This document shows positions 1-5,046 of a DNA stretch of 5,046 nucleotides, one piece after another. A program made the translations under genes and the position numbers. Every line of letters starts with the position of its first letter. The first letter of the stretch is position 1. Origin of the DNA: Polaromonas sp. (GTDB taxonomy: Bacteria; Pseudomonadota; Gammaproteobacteria; Burkholderiales; Burkholderiaceae_C); the NCBI GenBank assembly GCA_014376885.1, contig JACMQR010000199.1, positions 1-5,046 on the forward strand. The letters run 5' to 3'. The notes under the pieces were generated by a model, which was not told the origin of the DNA, did not search any database, and saw only the letters and a program-made list of their open reading frames with translations.

Positions 1-40
1 ACGGCCTGGGGCAGACCCTGCCCGCTCGGTGTGCGGTTAG

Positions 41-64
41 CGTGATGTATGAATGTATATTACG
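41..64. promoter_or_regulatory. Putative ModE operator upstream of modA
   Basis: An interrupted inverted repeat is visible: CGTGATGTA (41-49), a 6-base spacer (50-55), then TATATTACG (56-64). The arms match each other at 7 of 9 positions. The known ModE operator in E. coli has arms close to CG-n-TATATA and TATATA-n-CG separated by 6-7 bases. The right arm here differs from TATATAACG at one position and the left arm is more degenerate. TATATT (56-61) could also be a -10 hexamer, but the -35 region at the proper distance (about 33-38, GCGGTT) is poor. ModE bound here would cover the promoter and block modABCE transcription when molybdate is abundant. The modE gene lies in the same operon, which supports the call. 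The site also overlaps the upstream ATG at 53, which argues for the modA start at 92. Confidence 0.7.
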
Positions 65-91
65 GTTTCATTCAAATCTTGGCAGAAAATA

Positions 92-850
92 ATGCAGTTC
101 ACCCGGTTTAAGCGGCTGGCGGCGGGGGCGGCCCTGACAGTGGCCGCTGGCCTTGCGCCGGGCGCCGACCTGACCGTGTCAGCGGCGTCCAGCCTGAGCC
201 AGGCATTCAGGGAAATCGTGCAGGCCTATGAAGCACGCCATCCGGAGGTCAAGATTGCATTGAATTTCGGCGCATCCGGCGCCTTGCTGCAGCAGCTGGC
301 CAAAGGCGCGCCGGTGGACGTGTTGGCCTCGGCCGACCAGGAAACCATGGATCTGGCGCAGCAGCAGGGCCTGGTGGCGCCCGGCGAGCGGCGCGATTTC
401 GTGGGCAATCGCTTGGTGCTGATCGTTCCCGGCGACAGCAAGCTCAGCATCGGGCAGCTGCAGGACCTGGCGCAGCCGGGCGTCAGGCGCATTGCCGTCG
501 GCAACCCGGCCAGCGTTCCGGCAGGGCGCTATGCCCGGGAAGCGCTGCAAGCCGCCCGGCTGTGGCCGGTGCTGCAAGCCCGGGTCATCCACACCCAGAA
601 TGTGCGCCAGTCGCTCGACTACGTGGCCCGGGGCGAGGTCGATGCAGGTTTTGTCTATGCCACCGACGCCGCCCTGATGCCAGAGCAGGTGCGGCTGGTT
701 GCTCAGGTCCCGCTGGACACGCCGATTCGCTACCCGGTTGCAAGAACGGCGGGCAGCCTGCACGGCGAGCAGGCACGGCGCTTCATTGACTTTCTGGCTT
801 TGCCCGGCGCACAGGCGGTCTTTGCCCGGCACGGTTTTTTACCGCCTTGA
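92..850 (+). CDS. modA: Molybdate ABC transporter, periplasmic substrate-binding protein ModA
   Basis: This protein captures molybdate (and probably tungstate) in the periplasm and delivers it to the ModB permease. The 252-residue product starts with a signal peptide (basic MQFTRFKR, then an Ala-rich hydrophobic stretch) with likely cleavage after APGA at residue 25. The mature part has the family layout: the opening DLTVSAASSL, then NFGASGALLQQLAKGAPVDV, NPASVPAGRYA and VDAGFVYATDA. Residues aligning by eye with the E. coli ModA ligands Ser12, Ser39, Ala125, Val152 and Tyr170 are Ser34, Ser62, Ala144, Val171 and Tyr189; the last three keep exactly the E. coli spacing. An in-frame ATG at 53 would add 13 residues, but it lies inside the ModE-like operator and would put a polar stretch before the signal peptide. 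ATG 92 is preferred, although its ribosome site is weak. First gene of modABCE, 29 bp before modB. A sulfate or other oxyanion binder is less likely given the ligand match. Confidence 0.95.
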   Translation: MQFTRFKRLAAGAALTVAAGLAPGADLTVSAASSLSQAFREIVQAYEARHPEVKIALNFGASGALLQQLAKGAPVDVLASADQETMDLAQQQGLVAPGERRDFVGNRLVLIVPGDSKLSIGQLQDLAQPGVRRIAVGNPASVPAGRYAREALQAARLWPVLQARVIHTQNVRQSLDYVARGEVDAGFVYATDAALMPEQVRLVAQVPLDTPIRYPVARTAGSLHGEQARRFIDFLALPGAQAVFARHGFLPP

Positions 851-879
851 CGCCGTCACCACTCCGGCAGTGAATCGGC

Positions 880-1551
880 ATGGACCCGGCATGGACGGCA
901 CTTTTTTTATCGCTCAAGGTCGCGGGCCTTGCCACGGCCATCAACGGCGTACTGGGCATCGGTGTCGGCTTTGCGCTGGCGCGGCTTCGTTTTCCGGGGC
1001 GCGACCTGCTCGACACGCTGCTCACGCTGCCCATGGTGATGCCGCCAACGGTGCTGGGTTACTACCTGCTGGTGCTTCTGGGCCGGCGCAGCTGGCTGGG
1101 CGGCTGGCTGCACGACAGCTTTGGCATCAACCTGATCTTCACCTGGCAGGCGGCGGTGATTGCCGCGTCTATCGTGGCGTTCCCGCTGGTGTTCAAGCCG
1201 GCGCGGGCCGCGTTCGAGGCGGTCGACGGCCAGCTCGAGCAGGCAGCGCGGGTGCTGGGCACGGGCGAGGCCGGCATTTTCTTCCGGGTGACCCTGCCCC
1301 TGGCTTGGCGCGGCATCCTGGCTGGCATCCTGCTGGCCTTTGCCCGGGCGCTGGGGGAGTTTGGCGCCACCTTGATGGTGGCGGGCAGCATAGCCGGCCA
1401 GACCCAGACGCTGTCGATCGCGGTGTACGAGGCGGTGCAGGCGGGGCAGGACGACGTGGCCAACACCTTGGTGCTGGTGACCTCGGCGGTGTGTGTGGCG
1501 GCCCTGCTGACGGCGGGCTGGCTGGCACCGGGCCGCGTGATGAACCGCTAG
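880..1551 (+). CDS. modB: Molybdate ABC transporter, inner-membrane permease ModB
   Basis: The 223-residue protein is the channel subunit. A homodimer takes molybdate from ModA and moves it to the cytoplasm using ModC ATP hydrolysis. About five hydrophobic segments are visible (roughly residues 8-34, 43-68, 84-106, 141-165 and 196-216). The conserved stretch LPMVMPPTVLGYYLL (50-64) is typical of ModB. The cytoplasmic EAA loop that docks with the ATPase covers about 119-140 (EQAARVLGTGEAG, ending in TLP), followed by the family motif RALGEFGATLMVAGS (156-170). Length fits the family (E. coli ModB is about 229 residues). The gene begins 29 bp after modA and ends 12 bp before modC, so it is co-transcribed. 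No strong Shine-Dalgarno sequence precedes ATG 880, but no better start exists. The reading frame is intact. Confidence 0.95.
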   Translation: MDPAWTALFLSLKVAGLATAINGVLGIGVGFALARLRFPGRDLLDTLLTLPMVMPPTVLGYYLLVLLGRRSWLGGWLHDSFGINLIFTWQAAVIAASIVAFPLVFKPARAAFEAVDGQLEQAARVLGTGEAGIFFRVTLPLAWRGILAGILLAFARALGEFGATLMVAGSIAGQTQTLSIAVYEAVQAGQDDVANTLVLVTSAVCVAALLTAGWLAPGRVMNR

Positions 1552-1563
1552 CCGGGCTGGCCG

Positions 1564-2247
1564 ATGCAGTTTGACGTTGACATCCGCAAAACCCTGCGCT
1601 CGGGCCGACGCGCCTTTTGCCTGGAGGTGCAGTGGCAAACCGGCAGCCAGCGCAATGTGATCACCGGGCCGTCGGGCTCGGGCAAAAGCCAGCTGCTCAA
1701 AGCAATTGCCGGCCTGGTCAGGCCCGACAGCGGCCATGTCCGGGTGGGCAGTGGCCTGCTGTTCGATGCGAAAGCCGGCGTCGACCTGAAGCCGCAGGCG
1801 CGCGGGCTGGCCTATCTGTTTCAGGACTACGCCCTGTTTCCGCACCTGAACGTGCGCCAGAACATTGGCTTTGGCCTGGCGCGCGGCTGGCTCAATCCGC
1901 CAGCGCATGCCCGGCAGGCTACCGTGGACCACTGGCTGGAAATTTTTCAGCTGACCGCCGTGGCGCAGCAGTTTCCCGATGAGCTGTCCGGCGGCCAGCG
2001 CCAGCGGGTTGCCCTGGCGCGGGCCCTGGTGGTGCGGCCGCGCGCCCTGCTGCTCGACGAGCCGTTTGCCGCGCTCGACCCGGCGCTGCGCATCCGGATG
2101 CGCGCCGAGCTCGATGCGCTGCAGCGGCGGCTGCAGGTGCCGATGATCCTGGTCACCCATGACCCGGAAGATGTCCGGTTGTTCGGCGAGCAGGTGCTGC
2201 AATTGCAGGACGGCGCCGTGGTGCAGGGCAAGAGGCTTGAGCAGTGA
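1564..2247 (+). CDS. modC: Molybdate ABC transporter, ATP-binding protein ModC (short form without Mop domain)
   Basis: This is the ATPase subunit powering molybdate import through ModB. All ABC motifs are present in the 227-residue product: Walker A GPSGSGKS (35-42), Q-loop FQDYALFPHL (Gln87), signature LSGGQRQR (141-148), Walker B ALLLDEPF (161-168), D-loop ALD (170-172) and switch His199 in VTHD. The N-terminal FDVDIRKTL and the Q-loop sequence are ModC-like rather than CysA- or PotA-like. E. coli ModC is about 352 residues, with a C-terminal molybdate-binding Mop/TOBE domain. Here the protein stops at Gln227 soon after the nucleotide-binding domain, so that domain is absent. No Mop-like sequence follows in another frame; the next gene, modE, begins at once. 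The stop codon overlaps the GTG candidate start of modE (GTGA), suggesting translational coupling. Confidence 0.93.
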   Translation: MQFDVDIRKTLRSGRRAFCLEVQWQTGSQRNVITGPSGSGKSQLLKAIAGLVRPDSGHVRVGSGLLFDAKAGVDLKPQARGLAYLFQDYALFPHLNVRQNIGFGLARGWLNPPAHARQATVDHWLEIFQLTAVAQQFPDELSGGQRQRVALARALVVRPRALLLDEPFAALDPALRIRMRAELDALQRRLQVPMILVTHDPEDVRLFGEQVLQLQDGAVVQGKRLEQ

Positions 2248-3074
2248 ATGAAAGGCGCGACATGCAGGCAAACGACTCAGGCATCGCGCTGCGCGGCGCG
2301 GTGTGGATGACGGTCGGCGGCGCAAACTTCGGCGGTCCTGGGCGCATTGCCCTGCTGGCCAGCATTGGCCAGTGCGGCTCGATCACGCAGGCCGCCAAGG
2401 CCATCAAAATGAGTTACAAGGCGGCCTGGGATGCGGTGGACACCATGAACAATCTGGCGGGCGAGCCGCTCGTCGAGCGGCTGAGCGGCGGCAAGGGCGG
2501 CGGCGGCACCCGGCTGACGCCACGCGGCCGGCAGCTGGTGAGTAATTTCCAGCTGATCGAGCTTGAGCACCGCCGATTTGTCGACCAGCTCAGCAGCCAG
2601 TCCCGGGGCATTGCCGATGATTTCTTGCTGATCAGGAAAATGCACATGAAGACCAGCGCGCGCAACCATTTTTCAGGCCAGGTCACGGCGCTGCGGCGCG
2701 GTGCGGTCAATGACGAGGTTGAAGTCACGGTCGCCGGCGGGCAAAGGGTGGTGGCCATCATCACCTGTGAGAGCACACAGGCGCTGGGTTTATGTCTGCA
2801 GGCCGATGTGTTCGCCCTGGTCAAGTCGTCCTCGGTCATCGTGGTGGCCAACGCGGCAGGGGCGAAGTTTTCGGCGCGCAACCAGCTGAGCGGCATCATT
2901 TCCCGGCTTCAGCCCGGCGTGGTGAACACCGAGGTGGTCATCGGGTTGCCCGGGGGCGGCTCGCTCGCCGCGATCATCACCCACGAAAGCGCAGTTGTGC
3001 TGGGGCTGGCGGTCGGCGGCGCTGCCACCGGAATTTTCAAGGCATCGAGTGTGATTCTGGGCATTTCGGACTGA
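2244..3074 (+). CDS. modE: Molybdate-responsive transcriptional regulator ModE
   Basis: This is a DNA-binding repressor/activator that senses molybdate and controls molybdate uptake and molybdoenzyme genes. The 276-residue product has an N-terminal winged helix-turn-helix (about 33-100): RIALLASIGQCGSITQAAKAI, MSYKAAWDAVDTMNNL and the wing with GGKGGGGTRLTPRGRQL. This is the ModE/LysR-type fold, closely resembling E. coli ModE. Two Mop domains follow: repeat 1 at about 136-201 (KTSARNHFSGQV ... SSSVIVV) and repeat 2 at about 208-274 (KFSARNQLSGII ... ASSVILG); the SARN motif contributes to oxyanion binding. Two starts are plausible. GTG 2244 overlaps the modC stop and has AAGAGG 8 bases upstream; ATG 2262 has AAAGG 6 bases upstream and gives 270 residues. 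GTG is annotated, but ATG is equally credible. E. coli ModE is 262 residues, so this one is full length. It likely represses its own operon through the site at 41-64. Confidence 0.94.
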   Translation: MNERRDMQANDSGIALRGAVWMTVGGANFGGPGRIALLASIGQCGSITQAAKAIKMSYKAAWDAVDTMNNLAGEPLVERLSGGKGGGGTRLTPRGRQLVSNFQLIELEHRRFVDQLSSQSRGIADDFLLIRKMHMKTSARNHFSGQVTALRRGAVNDEVEVTVAGGQRVVAIITCESTQALGLCLQADVFALVKSSSVIVVANAAGAKFSARNQLSGIISRLQPGVVNTEVVIGLPGGGSLAAIITHESAVVLGLAVGGAATGIFKASSVILGISD

Positions 3075-3081
3075 CGCGGGC

Positions 3082-3103
3082 CGGCCCGGGCAAACCCAGG
3101 CCG
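3082..3103. terminator. GC-rich hairpin after modE, possible weak terminator
   Basis: CGGCCCGGG (3082-3090) can pair with CCCAGGCCG (3095-3103) around a CAAA loop, giving eight pairs with one internal C-A mismatch. It starts 7 bases after the modE stop and lies between the convergent modE and nirK remnant. No T-run follows directly; the nearest, TTTT, is at about 3120-3123. This is therefore not a classical intrinsic terminator and may only be a stable hairpin. I see nothing else in 3075-3158. Confidence 0.35.
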
Positions 3104-3158
3104 ACAGGGACTTGCAGCCTTTTGAGCATGCGCTCCGGCGGGCGAATGTTGCCAGGGT

Positions 3159-3870
3159 TCAGCGGCCTGAATTGGGGCCCACCTTTTCAGAGGTGTGGAA
3201 CACCGCCGGGTTGTCGGCGCCAGTCACGTACAGAAAGCCGGCCAGGCCCTTTTCCAGCTGCGACAGCGCATGGTCCACCAGGATCTAGCGGCCCGGTACT
3301 TCGAGCTTGAACTCGACCATCGACGCGCCACCGGGCGGCACGCTGATGGTCTGTATGTTCCTGAGCGGCGGCGAGGTCAGGTCGGCCATGCTGTGGGTCG
3401 GTCGAACACTTCGCCGACCACATGAAAGCTCGACGTGGCGTGGGCCCGCCGACGCCGAAGAAGATGCACACGGTTTCGCCGACCTTGGCTTGCACGCGGT
3501 GCGTCTTGGTCAGCGCGTCCACGGTGCCGTTGAACATCATGTGCTCGGGCTGCTCTTTAAGCAGCTTTTCGAGCGGGAACTCGATTTCGCCCGGCGTGAC
3601 GAGCGACTGGGCCGTGTACAGCTCGTCCTGCATCGCATAGAACTCGCGGTCCACCCTGGCAGGCCGCCTTCGGGCTCGACCAGGATCATGCCGTGCATGC
3701 CGTTGGAAATATGCTGGGCCACCATCGGCGTGGCGCAGTGGTACACCAACAGGCCGGGGTTGATCGCCTTGAAGGTGAAGCTCTTGCTGGTGCCGGTCGC
3801 CGCCAGCACCACCGCCCAGACCTGGGGCTGCTGGCTGCCGGCCTGGGCGGCTGGTCGATGGGTTAAACAT
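3159..3870 (-). pseudogene. nirK: nirK remnant: frameshifted, 5'-truncated copper nitrite reductase
   Basis: Copper nitrite reductase reduces nitrite to nitric oxide in the periplasm during denitrification. About 215 residues of the C-terminal part can be read, but only by changing frame. Segment 1 (to about 3657) reads [20 protein letters not shown], then [18 protein letters not shown]. It keeps type-1 copper ligands His (3738-3740), Cys (3735-3737), His (3711-3713) and Met (3696-3698) by family analogy. Segment 2 (about 3654-3442) runs from [16 protein letters not shown] to KVGETVCIFFGVGGP. Segment 3 reads ATSSFHVVGEVFDR, with a likely type-2 copper His at 3422-3424. After another shift comes ADLTSPPLRNIQTISVPPGG, then VEFKLEVPGR, a TAG at 3285-3287 where Tyr is expected, and ILVDHALSQLEKGLAGFLYV, ending at TGA 3159-3161. 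Lesions: single missing bases near 3655, 3440 and 3398, plus the nonsense codon; a further shift near 3800-3825 is possible. The signal peptide and first His ligands are absent. The sequence resembles the AniA-like class II NirK. It cannot yield an active enzyme as read. Confidence 0.87.
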
Positions 3871-3901
3871 GGCACACCCGCAATTTGCGTAACAGTAGTC
3901 T

Positions 3902-3918
3902 GCTATTGAAAAAATAGC
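3902..3918. repeat. Small A+T-rich palindrome
   Basis: GCTATT (3902-3907) and AATAGC (3913-3918) form a perfect 6-bp stem around GAAAA. It sits about 30-50 bp beyond the point where nirK similarity fades. From memory, intergenic palindromes containing GCTATT...AATAGC are common in Comamonadaceae genomes, so this may be a degenerate copy of a dispersed repeat. Only this one copy is visible in the window, so the family assignment is a guess. Confidence 0.35.
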
Positions 3919-3947
3919 GATAACACACTATCCCGCATGTGGACCAA

Positions 3948-3977
3948 CAGCAGCTGAACCCGCGGCTGCTGCATTTT
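3948..3977 (+). terminator. Hairpin with short T-tract, weak terminator candidate
   Basis: CAGCAGC (3948-3954) pairs perfectly with GCTGCTG (3965-3971) around a 10-base loop, and CATTTT follows (TTTT at 3974-3977). The shape is terminator-like on the + strand, but no + strand gene lies directly upstream, so it may be a relic or chance. It falls within 3876-4266, a stretch of about 390 bp in which I see no gene, only this hairpin, the palindrome at 3902-3918 and a promoter candidate at 4104-4131. Confidence 0.22.
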
Positions 3978-4103
3978 GATGTCTGCCGCTGTTGCAAGAG
4001 CGGGGCCGGTGCGGCCAGCTAAAGCGCATGGTTCGGCGCCTGCAGGGATTTTTTGAACAGCCGGCAAGCTGTTGAGGTTTAAATCGGGTCAGGGACGGGC
4101 AGG

Positions 4104-4131
4104 TTCACAATGGCGGGCCGGCGTAAATAAT
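4104..4131 (+). promoter_or_regulatory. Candidate sigma70 promoter for the secreted repeat protein gene
   Basis: TTCACA (4104-4109) matches five of six -35 consensus bases and AATAAT (4126-4131) five of six -10 bases, with a 16-base spacer. Transcription would start near 4138, leaving a leader of about 130 bases before ATG 4267. The leader holds T-runs at 4222-4227 and 4251-4257. The match is by eye only, but it is the best in the 390-bp intergenic stretch, and it faces the next gene. Confidence 0.4.
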
Positions 4132-4266
4132 GTTGGCTGGGCAGGTGTTGCTCTGTGCCGTGTTGGGGATTGCCTGCACAGCGCTGCGGCAGCACCCAGC
4201 TTTGGGCGGTCCAGGAAAACGGTTTTTTGTGCTCCCGTCCCGACTGTCTGTTTTTTTAAGAACCTG

Positions 4267-4857
4267 ATGAAATCAAAAATCCTCACCCTTTCGCTGCTGC
4301 TGTCGGCCTTGTTCGCCGGGCCGGCGCTGGCGCAGGGCACAGACACCCCCCGCACCGACCAGGCGCAGCCGGCCATCGGCGCGCGAATTCAGGCTGGCCT
4401 GGCTTCGGGGTTGATCACGCCGGCCGAGGCGCAGATGCTGATCCGGCACGACCGCGACATTTTGCTGCGTGAAACCCAGTACAAAGCCAACGGCAACGCT
4501 ACCGCGCAGGAGCGCCAGCAGCTGCGCGCCGAGCTGAGCGCGCTCAGTGCCGATGTCCAGCGCCTGATGGCCCGCCGCGATATGCCGCCCCCGGCTGCCG
4601 GCAGCGCGCCAGGCATCGACAGCCCGGCCCAGCCGATCAGCCAGCGCATTGACGAAGGGGTGCGCCTGGGTCTGATCAGCCAGCGCGAAGCACGCAGGCT
4701 GAAAAGCCGGGAGCGTGAAATTGCGCGCCACGAGGCTTTTTTCAAGTCGGATGGCGTGGTGACGCAGCATGAGCGCCGCCAGCTGCGCAGCGAGCTGGAC
4801 GGGCTGCGCCAGGAGGTCGAACGCCATATCAACAACGACCCGCGCAGTCGCAGCTGA
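4267..4857 (+). CDS. Uncharacterised secreted protein with two tandem helical repeats
   Basis: I do not recognise a named function. The 196-residue product begins with a clear signal peptide (MKSKILTLSLLLSALFAGPALAQ, cleavage near residues 22-23), so it should be periplasmic. The rest is two copies of one domain, about 36-104 and 123-190, joined by a Pro/Ala/Gly-rich linker (105-122). They align without gaps at an offset of 87 residues, with about 25 identities in 60 positions. Shared features are RI-x-x-G-x-x-x-GLI-x-x-x-EA, then K-x-x-G-x-x-T-x-x-ER-x-QLR-x-EL. The Gly/Asp/Asn-rich turn before the ER-x-QL helix recalls an EF-hand-like loop but lacks a full set of acidic ligands. Both repeats look mostly helical and charged. 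ATG 4267 is preferred because it starts the signal peptide; a longer frame from 4072 is unlikely. The ribosome site is weak (AAG at 4258-4260). Similar short secreted proteins are, from memory, common as hypothetical proteins in betaproteobacteria. Confidence 0.82.
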   Translation: MKSKILTLSLLLSALFAGPALAQGTDTPRTDQAQPAIGARIQAGLASGLITPAEAQMLIRHDRDILLRETQYKANGNATAQERQQLRAELSALSADVQRLMARRDMPPPAAGSAPGIDSPAQPISQRIDEGVRLGLISQREARRLKSREREIARHEAFFKSDGVVTQHERRQLRSELDGLRQEVERHINNDPRSRS

Positions 4858-4879
4858 CCCCGACAAGAGCGCCGTGTGC

Positions 4880-4930
4880 TGACGGTTGGCAAGTTTGTGG
4901 CCAACATTGCGCCGTCAAAAGTCGTTTTTT
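4880..4930 (+). terminator. Likely intrinsic terminator after the repeat protein gene
   Basis: TGACGG (4880-4885) pairs with CCGTCA (4912-4917). Inside, TTGGC (4886-4890) pairs with GCCAA (4900-4904), giving an 11-bp stem with a 7-base bulge on the 3' side (4905-4911). AAAAGTCG and then a T6 run (4925-4930) follow. The gap between stem and T-run is longer than in a textbook terminator. The site lies 23 bases after the stop codon and before the next gene's ribosome site, which fits termination or attenuation. Confidence 0.42.
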
Positions 4931-4954
4931 GCCACCTACCCAAAGGAGCCTGCC

Positions 4955-5046
4955 ATGCCGATCCGAAAGACAAAGCCCGGCCTGTACGCCAACATTCACG
5001 CCAAGCAAGAACGCATTGCCAAGGGCAGCGGCGAAAAAATGCGCTC
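4955..5046 (+). CDS. Start of a small basic protein of unknown function (runs off the window)
   Basis: The first 30 codons are visible, from MPIRKTKPGLYANIHAKQER to GSGEKMR. A strong Shine-Dalgarno AAAGGAG (4942-4948) lies 6 bases before ATG 4955, making this the best translation start in the window. The segment GLYANIHAKQERIAKGSGEKM matches my memory of a family of short, Lys/Arg/Gly-rich proteins, often under 70 residues, seen in bacteria and phages and annotated only as a domain of unknown function (possibly DUF6321; I am not certain of the number). No role is claimed. The frame is open to the window edge, so the length is unknown. It begins 97 bp after the preceding stop and is separated from it by the terminator-like hairpin, so it may have its own promoter, though I see no clear one. 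Confidence 0.75.
   Translation, partial: MPIRKTKPGLYANIHAKQERIAKGSGEKMR

Noticed and set aside
9..23. GGGCAG / CTGCCC hairpin with a 3-base loop at the window's left edge
   Set aside because: It has no T-run after it and the upstream gene is outside the window, so a terminator call cannot be supported.
907..2325. 472-residue - strand open frame spanning modB and modC
   Set aside because: It is the antisense shadow of two well-identified genes, with a low-complexity, Arg/Gln/His-rich translation.
3124..3135. GAGC-ATGC-GCTC mini-palindrome between modE and the nirK remnant
   Set aside because: A four-base stem is expected by chance in GC-rich DNA, and there is no T-run on the useful strand.
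3879..3889. CGCAATTTGCG palindrome upstream of the nirK remnant, considered as an FNR/NnrR-type site
   Set aside because: It does not match TTGAT-N4-ATCAA or a related Crp/Fnr half-site pattern, and the gene it would control is dead.
3307..3909. Long + strand open frame opposite the nirK remnant
   Set aside because: Its translation has no recognisable domain, while the opposite strand gives clear NirK segments. It is open because of high G+C.
4072..4266. N-terminal extension of the repeat protein frame starting at TTG 4072
   Set aside because: It would place about 65 atypical residues before a perfect signal peptide at 4267, and it overlaps the promoter candidate.

Overview
The window is GC-rich (by eye roughly 64% G+C) and reads like a chromosome segment of a betaproteobacterium, most likely Comamonadaceae (Polaromonas, Rhodoferax or Acidovorax type). 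That placement rests on codon usage and on the remembered look of the ModABC/ModE proteins and of the small Lys-rich protein at the right edge. No database search was run.

Left part (1-3074, all + strand): a complete high-affinity molybdate uptake operon in the order modA (periplasmic binding protein), modB (permease), modC (ATPase), modE (molybdate-responsive regulator). The genes are tightly packed: 29 bp, 12 bp and a 4-bp overlap. A 24-bp inverted repeat at 41-64, just upstream of modA, closely resembles the ModE operator. The operon therefore appears to encode both the transporter and the regulator that represses it when molybdate is plentiful. ModC lacks the usual C-terminal molybdate-binding (Mop/TOBE) domain, whereas ModE carries two, so molybdate sensing seems to sit in ModE alone.

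Middle part (3159 to about 3870, - strand, convergent with mod): a decayed copper nitrite reductase gene (nirK). The C-terminal two thirds can be rebuilt from three reading frames. It carries three single-base deletions and one in-frame TAG, and its 5' third (signal peptide and first copper-binding histidines) is gone. About 390 bp of mostly non-coding sequence follows, with a few small palindromes and a plausible sigma70 promoter at 4104-4131.

Right part (4267-5046, + strand): an uncharacterised secreted protein made of two tandem copies of a helical domain of about 60-70 residues. After it come a terminator-like hairpin and the start of a small basic protein that runs off the window. I see no RNA genes, insertion sequences, CRISPR arrays or phage genes. 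The most notable points are the ModE operator/ModE loop, the nirK ruin beside a molybdate operon, and the internally duplicated periplasmic protein.
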